Assembly (NCBI RefSeq): GCF_007004645.1
Contig: NZ_ML660029.1
Location: 1-42,027, forward strand
DNA: 42,027 bases
Origin: Aliiroseovarius halocynthiae
GTDB taxonomy: Bacteria > Pseudomonadota > Alphaproteobacteria > Rhodobacterales > Rhodobacteraceae
Reading direction: 5' to 3'
Below the pieces are notes generated by a model that was given only the letters and a program-made list of their open reading frames with translations, was not told the origin of the DNA and did not search any database. Numbering within the stretch: position 1 is the first letter of the stretch; each line of letters starts with the position of its first letter. Position numbers and translations under genes: made by a program. This document shows, piece after piece, positions 8,313 through 17,082 of the stretch.

Positions 8313-9104
8313 TCACTGTGCCACCTCGCGATTGCGGGGCACCCAATTATCTGGAAGACCGCCTTTGATGATCAGACTCAGAACGTCATCCTTGCTGACT
8401 TCCTCGATGGGGTGCGATCCCACATTTCGGCCTTTATTCATTACCATGATCCGGTCGCAAAGTTCGAACACATCGTGCATGTCATGGCTGACCAAGAAGA
8501 TGCCAATCCCCTGCGCCTTCAGCTTGCGGATCAGGTCCGCAACCATCGCCGTCTCAGACGGGCCAAGAGCCGCAGTCGGTTCGTCCATGATCAGAATCTT
8601 AACGTCGAAATAGATCGCACGTGCGATGGCGATCACCTGCCGCTGCCCACCAGACAGGCTGGATACAGGGTCGGTCAGATTGGTGAAATTCGGGTTAAGC
8701 GTATGCAGCACTTTGCGCGCTTCTTCCAACATCCGTTTGTCGTCAAGGTTGCCGAATTTCGTGCGTAGCTCGCGGCCCAAAAATAGGTTCGACGGCGCGT
8801 CCAGATGGTCGGCCAGCGCCAAGGTTTGATAAATCGTTTCGATACCCAGATCCCGCGCGTCATGCGGGGACGCAATATGGGCGTCTTCTCCGCGCACCCG
8901 GATCTGACCATGGCTGGGCATCATTGCGCCCGACAGGATCCGCATCAAGCAGGATTTGCCAGCACCGTTATGGCCCAGCACGCCAACAACTTCACCCGGG
9001 TAAAGGTCAGCCGAGACACCGTTGACGGCCCGCACCCCGCCGAAGTGTTTTTCGATATCAACAAGCTCGACCAAGGGGGTCTGGCCAGAGGGGGGAGAGG
9101 ACAT
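8313..9104 (-). CDS. Sugar ABC transporter ATPase, single-domain CUT2 (FrcA-like)
   Basis: A 263-residue ATPase with Walker A GHNGAGKS (44-51), signature LSGGQRQ (150-156) and Walker B MDEPT (173-177). Classical RbsA has two fused ATPase halves (about 500 residues). This one has a single half, as in the FrcA-type proteins of alphaproteobacteria, and must homodimerise. The second in-frame ATG is chosen because GGAG precedes it at proper spacing; the first, five codons upstream, has no ribosome site. It acts with the binding protein and permease upstream. Confidence 0.9.
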   Translation of the reverse strand: MSSPPSGQTPLVELVDIEKHFGGVRAVNGVSADLYPGEVVGVLGHNGAGKSCLMRILSGAMMPSHGQIRVRGEDAHIASPHDARDLGIETIYQTLALADHLDAPSNLFLGRELRTKFGNLDDKRMLEEARKVLHTLNPNFTNLTDPVSSLSGGQRQVIAIARAIYFDVKILIMDEPTAALGPSETAMVADLIRKLKAQGIGIFLVSHDMHDVFELCDRIMVMNKGRNVGSHPIEEVSKDDVLSLIIKGGLPDNWVPRNREVAQ

Positions 9105-9122
9105 GAGGGACTCCGTCATAGA

Positions 9123-9157
9123 ATAAAAATGGCCGGCCCCCGAAGGGACCGACCGGC
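9123..9157 (-). terminator. Intra-operon hairpin with T-rich tail after binding-protein gene
   Basis: On the minus strand GCCGG and CCGGC enclose an inner CCC-TTCG-GGG tetraloop stem, followed by ATTTTTATT. It lies between the binding-protein stop and the ATPase start, so it probably attenuates downstream genes rather than ending the transcript. Confidence 0.6.
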
Positions 9158-9163
9158 GGGAAT

Positions 9164-10105
9164 TTAGTACAGAACGTTCTGTGCTTCGGGCGCGTCGATA
9201 TTGTCTTTGGTCACAAGAACGACGCCAGTGTCGATGTAGCTTTCAACCTTGTTGCCAGCCAAAATCTCCATCACAGCTTTTACGCCCAGCTCACCCATCT
9301 GGAACGAGCCCTGAACGGCGGTCGCCTCAAGTGTGCCATTGCGCACGAAGTCCTGCAGGTCGCCATTGCCGTCAAAACCAAACGCCGCAACAGCACCGGC
9401 TTTACCAGCTTGCTCCAGCGCACGGCCCATGCCGATGGCAGTGGGTTCGTTGGCGCCAAAGATGCCGACCAGGTCACTATTTGCAGCCAGAATATCGGTG
9501 GTCTGGTTCAAAGCGGTCGCCATCTGCGACTGCGAATAGAACGGGCCAACAATTTCAAGGTTCGAATTCGCGCCCAGCTCTTCCACGAAGCAGCCAACGC
9601 GACCGATTTCCGAACCAACACCGGCAACATAGGACATCACGGCAACTTTGCCGTCCTTGCCGACCTTGTCGATCATCTTGCCCGCAATCATCTTGCCAGC
9701 CGCACAGTTGTCGGTCGACAGGAAGGCCTGATAGGTGCCTTCGGCGTCCTCGGACAGGCCGCTGTCTACGATCACAACAGGGATACCTGCTTCATACGCA
9801 CGCTTCACAGCCGGGGTCAGGGCGTCAGGGTCCGACGGCGCCAGAACGATACCGGCAACCCCACGGTTGATGGCATTTTCGACCAGGTTTACCTGATCAG
9901 CAATCGCGCTTTCCGATGCCGGTCCGTTGAACGAGAACGTGTGATCCGACACACCTTCCATCGCCGCAGTCGCACCTTTGTTAACGTTCTGCCAGAAGTT
10001 CGAGTTTGTGGTCTTTACGATCACCGCAATCTCTCCGGCCATGCCGGTTGCGGGGATCAGAGCCAAAGTGCTTGCGGCCAGTGCCGCCTTCAGAGTCAGT
10101 TTCAT
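9164..10105 (-). CDS. Periplasmic sugar-binding protein, ribose/RbsB type
   Basis: A 313-residue type-I periplasmic binding protein. The signal peptide covers about residues 1-23 (MKLTLKAALAAS to GMAG). Mature features are IAVIVKTTNSNFWQNVNKGA, the first-lobe GIVLAPSDPDALTPAV, the hinge-region VVIVDSGL, and the late GAVAAFGFDGNGDLQDFV that in this family contributes sugar-contacting Asp residues. It is the second gene of the CUT2 operon, after the permease and before the ATPase. A monosaccharide ligand is likely; which one cannot be read from sequence. Confidence 0.92.
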   Translation of the reverse strand: MKLTLKAALAASTLALIPATGMAGEIAVIVKTTNSNFWQNVNKGATAAMEGVSDHTFSFNGPASESAIADQVNLVENAINRGVAGIVLAPSDPDALTPAVKRAYEAGIPVVIVDSGLSEDAEGTYQAFLSTDNCAAGKMIAGKMIDKVGKDGKVAVMSYVAGVGSEIGRVGCFVEELGANSNLEIVGPFYSQSQMATALNQTTDILAANSDLVGIFGANEPTAIGMGRALEQAGKAGAVAAFGFDGNGDLQDFVRNGTLEATAVQGSFQMGELGVKAVMEILAGNKVESYIDTGVVLVTKDNIDAPEAQNVLY

Positions 10106-10138
10106 GGTTTCCTCCCTTAATGAACTGATTTGGTTGTG

Positions 10139-11161
10139 TTATTTTCGGTTCCGCAGCTGGTCGATATAGACCGCCAGAATGACGACAAAACCGATGATGA
10201 TCTGTTGAATAAAGGCCGATACGCCAGCCATATTCAGCCCGTTGCGCAACACGCCAATGATGAACGCGCCCAGCATTGTGCCCGAGATATTGCCAACACC
10301 GCCCATCAGCGACGCTCCGCCAACCACAGCCGCGGCAATCGCGTCCAGCTCGTACATCACGCCTTCGTTTGGCTGCGCGGTCACAAGGCGCGACATCAAT
10401 ACGATGCCAGCCAGCCCTGCCAGCGCGCCAGACAGCGCATAGGCGGTGATTTTGGTGCGGTCGACTTCAACACCGGCAAGGCGTGCGGCCTCTTCGTTTG
10501 ATCCGGTTGCATAGATGTGGCGGCCAAGGCGGCGGCGGCGCAGCAGGTACCCGCCTGCCAGCGCGACGATCACAAGAAGGATGGCCGGATAGGGGATCCC
10601 GGGAAACACCACGCGGGGAAAGCCGTTGGCCCCCTGCTCTACAACACGGAACAAGGCACCATTCCCCAGCACGCCAAAAGCTTCGCCTAGACGTGAAATC
10701 GGGGCTGCACCGGTTAATTGCAGCGCGACGCCTCGCGCGATCAACATCATGCCAAGCGTTGCGACGAAGGGGGTGATCTTCATTTTTGTGATGACAAAGC
10801 CGTTGAACAGCCCACACGCCGCACCGACCAGAACACCAATCAACATCGCCGGCACCACCGGCATTCCGGATTTGACCAACATCCCAGTGACTGTGCCTGA
10901 CAGGGCCAACACCGAACCGACGCTCAGATCGATGCCTCCGGTGATGATCACCAGCGTCATACCGATACCCAGCAGCCCAATCACCGAGGTTTGCAATAGC
11001 ACCGTCAGCCCGTTATTCACGGATAGGAACGCTGCATTTCCAAACGCGAATACGATGATCAGGATCATAAGAGTAAGAAACGCCGACAGTTTGTGGAACA
11101 TCTCGGCCGACATATTCAGCTGCTTGCCCTTGCTTCGGATCGAAGTGAGTGAAAGGTCCAT
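10139..11161 (-). CDS. Sugar ABC transporter permease, CUT2 (RbsC/FrcC-like)
   Basis: A 340-residue permease with 8-10 hydrophobic segments. Family signatures are GGIDLSVGSVLALSGTVTGML (about residues 90-110) and the C-terminal ASLMGGVGNISGTMLGAFIIGVLRNGLNM region. A GGAGACGGGA stretch precedes the ATG. It is the first gene of the CUT2 operon, read away from the double-winged-helix regulator at 11327; the shared gap has two AT-rich operator-like sites. Confidence 0.92.
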   Translation of the reverse strand: MDLSLTSIRSKGKQLNMSAEMFHKLSAFLTLMILIIVFAFGNAAFLSVNNGLTVLLQTSVIGLLGIGMTLVIITGGIDLSVGSVLALSGTVTGMLVKSGMPVVPAMLIGVLVGAACGLFNGFVITKMKITPFVATLGMMLIARGVALQLTGAAPISRLGEAFGVLGNGALFRVVEQGANGFPRVVFPGIPYPAILLVIVALAGGYLLRRRRLGRHIYATGSNEEAARLAGVEVDRTKITAYALSGALAGLAGIVLMSRLVTAQPNEGVMYELDAIAAAVVGGASLMGGVGNISGTMLGAFIIGVLRNGLNMAGVSAFIQQIIIGFVVILAVYIDQLRNRK

Positions 11162-11205
11162 TCCCGTCTCCAGTGCCCCCCTCTTACCGACGGGGTGTAT
11201 TTTTG

Positions 11206-11224
11206 GTATTTAATTATTTGATAC
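11206..11224. promoter_or_regulatory. AT-rich operator-like site 1
   Basis: GTATTTAATTATTTGATAC is an imperfect inverted repeat (GTAT...ATAC) 45 bp upstream of the permease start. It matches the motif at 18684 closely over the first nine bases (GTATTTAAT) and fits the loose pattern GTA-N3-AATWATWAAA-N-AC found in other gaps of the island. Confidence 0.5.
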
Positions 11225-11255
11225 AGAGAAGCAGGCGATGCACCATAAGTCAATT

Positions 11256-11274
11256 GTTTTTTATAATTGCGTAC
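11256..11274. promoter_or_regulatory. AT-rich operator-like site 2
   Basis: GTTTTTTATAATTGCGTAC differs at only two of 19 positions from the site at 14390-14408 in another divergent gap of the same island. Just downstream the TATAAAAAA half mirrors the TTTTTTATA, giving a 9-bp inverted repeat. Probable target of the regulator encoded at 11327. Confidence 0.6.
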
Positions 11275-11326
11275 TGTATATAAAAAAACATAGCTGCACC
11301 AATCAGTTACAAAGAGGTAAGATCAC

Positions 11327-12229
11327 GTGGCACGAACGGACGAACGGTTTCGCGAAGCATTCAATGCTCTTCTCACGATCTGCGAGGGGCTGAAGGTGGG
11401 CGAAACGCTTCCATCTGAAACACAACTTGCCGCAAAGCTTGAAGTCAGCAGAACCGTGGTCCGCTCTGTGCTGACCCGGCTGGACAATGAAGGCGTCATC
11501 CAGTGGGAGGGTCGATCCAAGACGCTCTTGCGTGCGCCCCGCAAAGGTGATCAGCTTGCAACACGTGAAGAAGGCCTGTCATCTGAAGAGCTTGAACAAC
11601 GCTTCCTTGACTGGATCTTGCGCTTTGACGTCCCCCCCGGCACGCCAATCAACGTCACAGAACTTGCCCGAAACTGGAACGTCCAGCAGCACTCGCTGCA
11701 AGAATTTCTGGCATCCCTCAGCCGTTTTAGCCTTGTCCGGCGGCGAAAGCGCGGCGGGTGGGAGCTGTTGGGGTTCACGTCAGATTTCGCCATCGAGCTG
11801 TCCGACTTTCGGACTGTGCTTGAACTGAATGCAGTCAGCAAGTTCGCGCAGCTTCCTGATGACGCCCCCATCTGGGCGGACCTAAAGAAACTGAAACAAG
11901 AGCATCTGGAACTGCGCGACCAGATCGATACCCGGTTTCACGATTTCTCGTTGCTGGACGAACGCTTTCACAACACGATTGGCGGTGTGGTCAAGAACCG
12001 GTTCACGGCCGAATTTCAACGGGTGATCGCGCTTATTTTCCACTATCATTATCAGTGGGACAAAAAAGACGAACAAGAACGCAACGCAGCCGCGATCACG
12101 GAACATCTTCGGCTGATTGACGCCCTGTTGACCCGTGACGAGCCTGCTGCGTTGGCCGCCGCGAAAGACCATTTGGTCACGTCGAAGCAGACCCTGCTGG
12201 CATCGCTGGGCATCCACGATTTTGCCTAA
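11327..12229 (+). CDS. GntR-like regulator with two winged-helix domains plus FCD-like domain
   Basis: A 300-residue regulator starting at GTG (GAGG upstream). Residues 1-70 are a GntR winged helix (LPSETQLAAKLEVSRTVVRSV, 28-48). Residues 88-148 look like a second winged helix (NVTELARNWNVQQHSLQEFL, then the wing RRRKRGGWELLGF). Residues 150-295 are a helical FCD-like effector domain with LLDERFHNTIGG and EHLRLIDALLTRDEPAALAA. Typical FadR-type proteins have one winged helix and about 230 residues. It is paralogous to 18785-19681, and the two share the architecture and length. It is divergent from the CUT2 operon and likely controls it. Confidence 0.85.
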   Translation: MARTDERFREAFNALLTICEGLKVGETLPSETQLAAKLEVSRTVVRSVLTRLDNEGVIQWEGRSKTLLRAPRKGDQLATREEGLSSEELEQRFLDWILRFDVPPGTPINVTELARNWNVQQHSLQEFLASLSRFSLVRRRKRGGWELLGFTSDFAIELSDFRTVLELNAVSKFAQLPDDAPIWADLKKLKQEHLELRDQIDTRFHDFSLLDERFHNTIGGVVKNRFTAEFQRVIALIFHYHYQWDKKDEQERNAAAITEHLRLIDALLTRDEPAALAAAKDHLVTSKQTLLASLGIHDFA

Positions 12230-12264
12230 GGGGCGGGGGCGAGCACAATAAGCGCCCTGCCCTT
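12230..12264 (+). terminator. Weak terminator-like hairpin
   Basis: GGGGCGGGGGCG pairs with CGCCCTGCCC with a bulge, followed by TTTC. It sits between the convergent regulator and aldo-keto reductase genes. The short T run makes it uncertain. Confidence 0.4.
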
Positions 12265-12272
12265 TCACCACA

Positions 12273-13244
12273 TTACACCGGGTCAAACACCCAGTCTGAT
12301 GCCGTATCCCACGGAACGTCCAAGGCATCCAAGTTTCGCTTCAACGACGACACTTTTCCGGTTCCTAGCAAAACCGATGCCGCCGCTGGGTGACGCCGAG
12401 CATATTGCATAGCGACAGTGGCCAGCGGCACACCGATCTCGTCCGCACGGGATTGCAGCTGTGCGACCTGCTCCATGACCTCGTCCGAGGCGGGTTGATA
12501 ATCGAAATGCGCGCCGGGTACTGGTCCGGTGGCCAGAATGCCCGAATTGAAAATCCCGCCCAGAACCAAGCTGGTCTGCGCATCCTGGCAGCGCCCAACC
12601 AGTTCCTCTTCGCCTTGGCGGTCCAAAAGGGTAAGCCGCCCTGCCAGCAAAATGACGTCCAGCGGGCACTCTCTCATCACATCCAGACAGACCTGCGTTT
12701 CGTTGACGCCCAGACCGAAGGCTCCAATCCGTCCCGCCGCTTTCAGTTTTTGCAATCGCTCCAGCCCCGAGGACATGAGCGCATCAAAATGCGGTACATT
12801 GCCATCGCCATGGGCATAAGTGCCAATGTCGTGCACATAGATGATGTCGATATATGATGTGCCAAGCCGTTCACAGCTTTGCTCAAACGACGCCTCGATC
12901 CCGTCCCCGGAATAGTCATAGCGCACATCATTGGGAAGCGGATTGATGAACCCGTTCGCCTCGGCCATCGGCTGACCGGGGGACAGCAGGCGCCCCACCT
13001 TGGTCGAGATTGCGAAGCTGTCGCGCGCTCGGCCCTTTAGAAAGGCGCCCAAACGCTGTTCGGACAGGCCTCGCCCATAATGCGGGGCTGTGTCGAAGTA
13101 ACGAATGCCCGCATCCCATGCACAAGCCAAAACCTCGGCGGCCTCGGTTTCGGGGATGTCGCGATACAGATTGCCAATGCCCGAACAGCCAAAAGACAGA
13201 TCGCTGACATGTACGTCGGTTTGCCCGATACGATTGGTGATCAT
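12273..13244 (-). CDS. Aldo-keto reductase, L-galactose/L-fucose (D-threo-aldose) 1-dehydrogenase type
   Basis: A 323-residue AKR oxidising the anomeric carbon of an aldose to the lactone with NAD(P). The catalytic tetrad is visible: Asp and Tyr in YFDTAPHYGRG (about 49-59), Lys in STKVGR (about 82), His in IYVHDIG (about 137). The C-terminal cofactor region contains SVLLGTGKVSSLKRNL. The subgroup signature FNSGILATG is shared with the paralogue at 27659 (YNSGILVGG). It is co-transcribed with the UxaB-like gene 15 bases upstream. L-fucose, L-galactose and D-arabinose are all plausible substrates. Confidence 0.85.
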   Translation of the reverse strand: MITNRIGQTDVHVSDLSFGCSGIGNLYRDIPETEAAEVLACAWDAGIRYFDTAPHYGRGLSEQRLGAFLKGRARDSFAISTKVGRLLSPGQPMAEANGFINPLPNDVRYDYSGDGIEASFEQSCERLGTSYIDIIYVHDIGTYAHGDGNVPHFDALMSSGLERLQKLKAAGRIGAFGLGVNETQVCLDVMRECPLDVILLAGRLTLLDRQGEEELVGRCQDAQTSLVLGGIFNSGILATGPVPGAHFDYQPASDEVMEQVAQLQSRADEIGVPLATVAMQYARRHPAAASVLLGTGKVSSLKRNLDALDVPWDTASDWVFDPV

Positions 13245-13259
13245 GATAATGTCTCCCTT

Positions 13260-14366
13260 TTATGTCCGGCGTGCCACTTGGGACAGGCGTGGCATGTCAT
13301 GCGTTGCCCCCTGTGCCTGCGCCCAGTCGATGAAGGCTGCGATGCGACGTGTGCATTTTTCGGTATGGTTACCGGCGATGTCTTCAAGTTTGTGTTCCAG
13401 AAATGGATTGTCGAACCGATCCAACGTTACACGTATATACGCGGATGCCTGATCGCCAAGCCCAGCGGCCTGGAACCCAGGCAGAACCTCGGTTTGATAC
13501 AGGTCCTCCAGGTCAGTCCGCACGGTGGGATCCCGCATCAGATCACGAACAAATTCGGCCCTGACGCGCCCGCGTTTCAACCAGCCTTCAACAAGATAGC
13601 TGTGACCCAGATTAAGGATATGCAGCTTCTGTTTCTCAACCGGATCCAGATCTTGCACCACCTGCACCGCATGGTGCCGTGCAGGCAGGATCAGCCCCGT
13701 GCAATCCTCGATCGCCCAAAGCGCATAAGGTTCGGCGACGGCTCCTGCGGGTTCCAAAGGCTCGGACACAATCCTGTCGACCAACGAATTCACAAAGCGC
13801 ACGTCAGACGCCACCCAGTCAGCAAATTTCGGATCCAGCGCGTGGGCGAGCTGCAACACCCGGTCACGCAGGACCTCTCCGTTTCGGGCGACCAGCTCGG
13901 TCGGCATGATCTGGATCGGCCGTCCGCCGCCCTCAAACCGCGCCCGCAAAAGATGGGTCAGTTTCGCGGGAAACGACATGGGCTGAGCAAACTGCGCATT
14001 ATCGTCCTGCGGCTGTGGCTTCCAGCCCGCATCGCCAGTATTCGAAATCACAATCTCGGCCTCGTCCACGAAACGTCGCTGTAGTTCTGTAAGATCCGTC
14101 GCCGTGGACAGCGTACATTTCACCGCACTGGCGCGGGTTTCATAAGATACCTCGACGCCATCAACCATGCCCTGCACCCGCACCGGGTATCCTTCGGGCG
14201 CAGCAAGCGCCTGCAAACGATGCGCGCGCGCCGGGTCGCCCGATGATTGCACAACGCAGATCGGCCCCGGCGCATCCCCCGCTTTCAGCGCGTCTGAAAT
14301 GAACAGATCAGCATGCGCCTGAAGAAAGCGGCTTGTGCCAAATTGGATGATTGGTGTGATTGACAT
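13260..14366 (-). CDS. Mannitol dehydrogenase-family oxidoreductase, UxaB/UxuB-like (tagaturonate reductase candidate)
   Basis: A 368-residue long-chain polyol dehydrogenase. It has an N-terminal Rossmann part (IIQFGTSRFLQAHADLFI, and VISNTGDAGW near 108-117), then the family catalytic element K-x3-LN-x2-H in KLHILNLGHSYLVEGW. It is shorter than E. coli UxaB (about 480). In the altronate route this family reduces D-tagaturonate to D-altronate, and the window also has an LgoD-like enzyme before it and UxaA after it in the pathway. Fructuronate or polyol substrates remain possible. It shares a divergent gap with the kinase gene at 14486. Confidence 0.78.
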   Translation of the reverse strand: MSITPIIQFGTSRFLQAHADLFISDALKAGDAPGPICVVQSSGDPARAHRLQALAAPEGYPVRVQGMVDGVEVSYETRASAVKCTLSTATDLTELQRRFVDEAEIVISNTGDAGWKPQPQDDNAQFAQPMSFPAKLTHLLRARFEGGGRPIQIMPTELVARNGEVLRDRVLQLAHALDPKFADWVASDVRFVNSLVDRIVSEPLEPAGAVAEPYALWAIEDCTGLILPARHHAVQVVQDLDPVEKQKLHILNLGHSYLVEGWLKRGRVRAEFVRDLMRDPTVRTDLEDLYQTEVLPGFQAAGLGDQASAYIRVTLDRFDNPFLEHKLEDIAGNHTEKCTRRIAAFIDWAQAQGATHDMPRLSQVARRT

Positions 14367-14389
14367 CTTAGCCTCCGGTTTGCTATTTC

Positions 14390-14408
14390 GTTTTTTATTA
14401 TTACGTAC
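14390..14408. promoter_or_regulatory. AT-rich operator-like site 3
   Basis: GTTTTTTATTATTACGTAC matches 11256-11274 at 17 of 19 positions. It lies midway in the divergent gap between the UxaB-like/AKR operon and the KdgK-like/mutarotase operon. Confidence 0.6.
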
Positions 14409-14485
14409 AAATTGTCAAGTCGGCACACGCTTGGCTACAACGGAAAACGAATGCCGGCATCAACCGGCTGGGAGGGTTCACCAGA

Positions 14486-15394
14486 ATGGCCATGCGGATA
14501 CTTTTTGCAGGCGAAGTCATGGGCGAATTACGCCGGAACGACACAGGGTATGCCTTGGGTTTTGCTGGCGATACGTTCAACGCCGCCGTCTATTGCAAAC
14601 GCTTGTTGGGGAAGGACGGGCACGTGTCGTATCTGACACGTGTTGGCACCGATCCAATGTCGCAAGGCGCACTGGATCTGGCAGAGGCTGAGGGATTGGA
14701 CACGTCGTCTATCCAGCGCGATACCCGTTACAATCTGGGCCTTTACGCGGTTGCGACGGACGCCGAAGGAGAGCGCAGCTTTTCCTATTGGCGCGACCAA
14801 TCTGCGGCGCGACAGTTGTTCTCCGACCCCGCTGAGCTGGATGCACTGGAGCAGACCGATCTGCTGTGCCTGTCAGGGATCACATTGGCAATCTTGTCGC
14901 CCCAACAGCGCGAGGAACTGTTTCAAAGAATCGCAGAACTGCGGGATGCTGGAACGTTGCGATTGGTCTTCGATGACAACTATCGGCCTGCCTTGTGGGA
15001 AAGCCCCAAGGTCGCACAACAGGTGATGACGCAGGCGTGGTGCTTGACCGACGTCGCTCTGCCCTCGGTCGATGATGAAATGGCGCTGTTTGGCGATGCA
15101 GACGAGGCGGCAGTGCTGGCACGGTTGCGCGGGCTTGGTGTGACCGATGGGGCGCTAAAACGGGCAGCCTCGGGTCCGGTTCCGATCAACCCCGACGTTC
15201 AGATTTCTGCACCCTATCCCGCAGCCGAGCGTGTCGTGGACACCACCGCCGCGGGCGACAGTTTCAATGGCGGCTTTCTGGCCGCGCTGATGCAGGGCGC
15301 CCCGACCGACGCCTGCCTGATGCAAGGTCACATGATGGCACGCGAAGTGGTCGGCCATCCCGGCGCGATCATTCCTAATAGAAAGGACAACTGA
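14486..15394 (+). CDS. PfkB-family sugar kinase, 2-keto-3-deoxygluconate kinase (KdgK)-like
   Basis: A 302-residue ribokinase-fold kinase. The N-terminal substrate motif FAGDTFNAAVYCKRLLG resembles the KdgK GGDTLNTAVYLARLG type. The C-terminal anion-hole and catalytic-base motif reads DTTAAGDSFNGGFLAAL, with Ala where most members have the first Gly of GAGD. GGAGGG nine bases before the ATG sets the start. It would phosphorylate KDG from the UxaA step to KDPG. No KDPG aldolase lies in the window, so it must be elsewhere. The downstream mutarotase begins one base after the stop. Confidence 0.82.
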   Translation: MAMRILFAGEVMGELRRNDTGYALGFAGDTFNAAVYCKRLLGKDGHVSYLTRVGTDPMSQGALDLAEAEGLDTSSIQRDTRYNLGLYAVATDAEGERSFSYWRDQSAARQLFSDPAELDALEQTDLLCLSGITLAILSPQQREELFQRIAELRDAGTLRLVFDDNYRPALWESPKVAQQVMTQAWCLTDVALPSVDDEMALFGDADEAAVLARLRGLGVTDGALKRAASGPVPINPDVQISAPYPAAERVVDTTAAGDSFNGGFLAALMQGAPTDACLMQGHMMAREVVGHPGAIIPNRKDN

Positions 15395-15395
15395 T

Positions 15396-15728
15396 ATGGC
15401 ACAACGCATGGGCAAGGTAATTGGCCTGAAACCTGAACACATGGCCGAATACAAACGTCTGCACGCCGATGTCTGGCCGGATGTGCTGGCGCGGCTGCGC
15501 AAATCGAATATCACCAACTATTCGATCTTCCTGCGCGAGCCCGAAAACCTGATGTTCAGCTATTGGGAATATACCGGAACGGATTTCGAGGCCGACAGCG
15601 CTGCGATTGCCGCCGACCCAGTCACGCAGGATTGGTGGAAAGTCTGTGGTCCGATGCAGGCCCCGCTAGAGACCCGCGCCGAAGGCGAATGGTGGGCGTC
15701 CATGGAAGAGGTTTTCCACCTCGATTAA
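15396..15728 (+). CDS. L-rhamnose/L-fucose mutarotase family protein (RhaM-like)
   Basis: A 110-residue single-domain ferredoxin-like protein of the RhaM/DUF718 family. Conserved positions are the YKRLHADVWPDVLARL helix (19-34), NYSIFL (41-46) and FSYWEYTG. It interconverts sugar anomers so that only the form used by the aldose dehydrogenase or importer is consumed. It is translationally coupled to the KdgK-like gene (one base apart). The family acts on 6-deoxyhexoses, the main sequence clue that L-fucose or L-rhamnose is a substrate of this island. Confidence 0.88.
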   Translation: MAQRMGKVIGLKPEHMAEYKRLHADVWPDVLARLRKSNITNYSIFLREPENLMFSYWEYTGTDFEADSAAIAADPVTQDWWKVCGPMQAPLETRAEGEWWASMEEVFHLD

Positions 15729-15748
15729 TATCCATCAGATAAAATGCA

Positions 15749-15775
15749 AAAGGCCGCCCCAAAAGGGTGGCCTTT
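15749..15775. terminator. Bidirectional terminator between convergent operons
   Basis: AAAGGCCGCCC pairs with GGGTGGCCTTT around CAAAA, with one G-U wobble. It is T-rich on both outer sides (GTCGTTTT on plus, TTGCATTTT on minus). It separates the mutarotase from the TRAP operon. Confidence 0.75.
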
Positions 15776-15801
15776 GTCGTTTTGGACCACGGTCTGCGGG
15801 C

Positions 15802-17082
15802 TTAGTTGCGATACAGCAGCTCGGGCAGGAACATGGTCAGTTGCGGCACGAAGGTTAGCAGCAAAAGCACACCGACCAGCGGAACGACGAAGGGCATGGT
15901 CGCACGCACGCATCGTTCGAACGGCACGTCGGACACCTTGGCCAATACAAACAGTACCATTCCAACGGGTGGCGTCAGTAGGCCGATCATCAGGTTCAGG
16001 ATCACGATCACACCCAAATGGATTGGGTCCACACCAATCTGTGTCGCAATTGGAAGCAACACCGGCACAAGGATCGAAATCGCGGCGATGGTCTCCATAA
16101 ACAGGCCAATGATCAACACGACAAACATGATCATCAGAAGGACCACATATTTGTTTTCGCTGATCCCCAGCAGGGTTTCCGCGAACAACGCCGCTGCCTG
16201 ATTGGCGGTCAGGATCCACGCAAACACGGTGGCTCCGCCCACAATCAACAGGATTGATGCCGTGGTTTCGATCGTCTCAAGCGAGACTTCAACCAACCGC
16301 GGCAGCGTCAGACTTTTATAGACAAACAGCCCAAGAAGCAGCGCATAGGTGGCGGCGCAGACGGCGGCCTCGGTCGGGGTGAAGGCACCGGTTACAATGC
16401 CGCCGACGATGATGACGGGGGTCATCAGGGGCAGAACAGCACGTTTGAAAGACGAACCAACGGTCGACAGGCGGAACGCCACATCGCGCGGATAATTCCG
16501 CTTGCGCGACAGGTACCAGACCATCCCCATCAAGGCGCCAGCCATCAACAGTCCGGGGATAATCCCAGCCACGAACAGCTCGCCAATCGACACCGATGCC
16601 ATGACCCCGAAGATCACCAAGGGCAGCGACGGCGGGATGATCGGTCCGATGGTGGACGAAGCCGCCGTCACACCGACCGAGAAATCATCATCATAGCCTG
16701 CATCTCGCATGGCCTTGATCTCGATCGCGCCAAGCCCTCCCGCATCGGCAACCGCCGCGCCAGACATACCGGCAAAGATGATGCTCGCGCCGATATTCAC
16801 ATGGCCAAGACCGCCATGCATCCAGCCGACAATCGACCGCGCGAAGGTGAAGATCCGCTCGGTGATCCCGGCCGAGTTCATAAGCCCGCCCGCAAGGATG
16901 AAGAACGGGATAGCCAACAGCGGGAACGAGTTCATGCCGTTGATCATGTTATGGGCCAGCAGCACCGGCGGCATGCCTTCGATCAGGATATAGCCCAGTG
17001 AAGATAGGCCAAGTGCGACAGCAATCGGCACGCGCAGCGCCATCAGCGCAAACAGGGCAAGGAACAGAAGTAAGACGGTCAT
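15802..17082 (-). CDS. TRAP transporter large permease, DctM type
   Basis: A 426-residue integral membrane protein of about 12 segments. DctM hallmarks are FFILAGGLMNSAGITERI, AAVADAGGLGAIEIKAM, SSTIGPIIPPSLPLVIFG and LLTPPVGMVLFVLAKVSD. Its ATG overlaps the TGA of the DctQ gene in an ATGA. It forms the Na+-driven elevator that takes organic acids from the DctP binding protein. TRAP systems generally carry carboxylates, so this one may bring in uronates or aldonates while the two ABC systems take neutral sugars. Confidence 0.95.
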   Translation of the reverse strand: MTVLLLFLALFALMALRVPIAVALGLSSLGYILIEGMPPVLLAHNMINGMNSFPLLAIPFFILAGGLMNSAGITERIFTFARSIVGWMHGGLGHVNIGASIIFAGMSGAAVADAGGLGAIEIKAMRDAGYDDDFSVGVTAASSTIGPIIPPSLPLVIFGVMASVSIGELFVAGIIPGLLMAGALMGMVWYLSRKRNYPRDVAFRLSTVGSSFKRAVLPLMTPVIIVGGIVTGAFTPTEAAVCAATYALLLGLFVYKSLTLPRLVEVSLETIETTASILLIVGGATVFAWILTANQAAALFAETLLGISENKYVVLLMIMFVVLIIGLFMETIAAISILVPVLLPIATQIGVDPIHLGVIVILNLMIGLLTPPVGMVLFVLAKVSDVPFERCVRATMPFVVPLVGVLLLLTFVPQLTMFLPELLYRN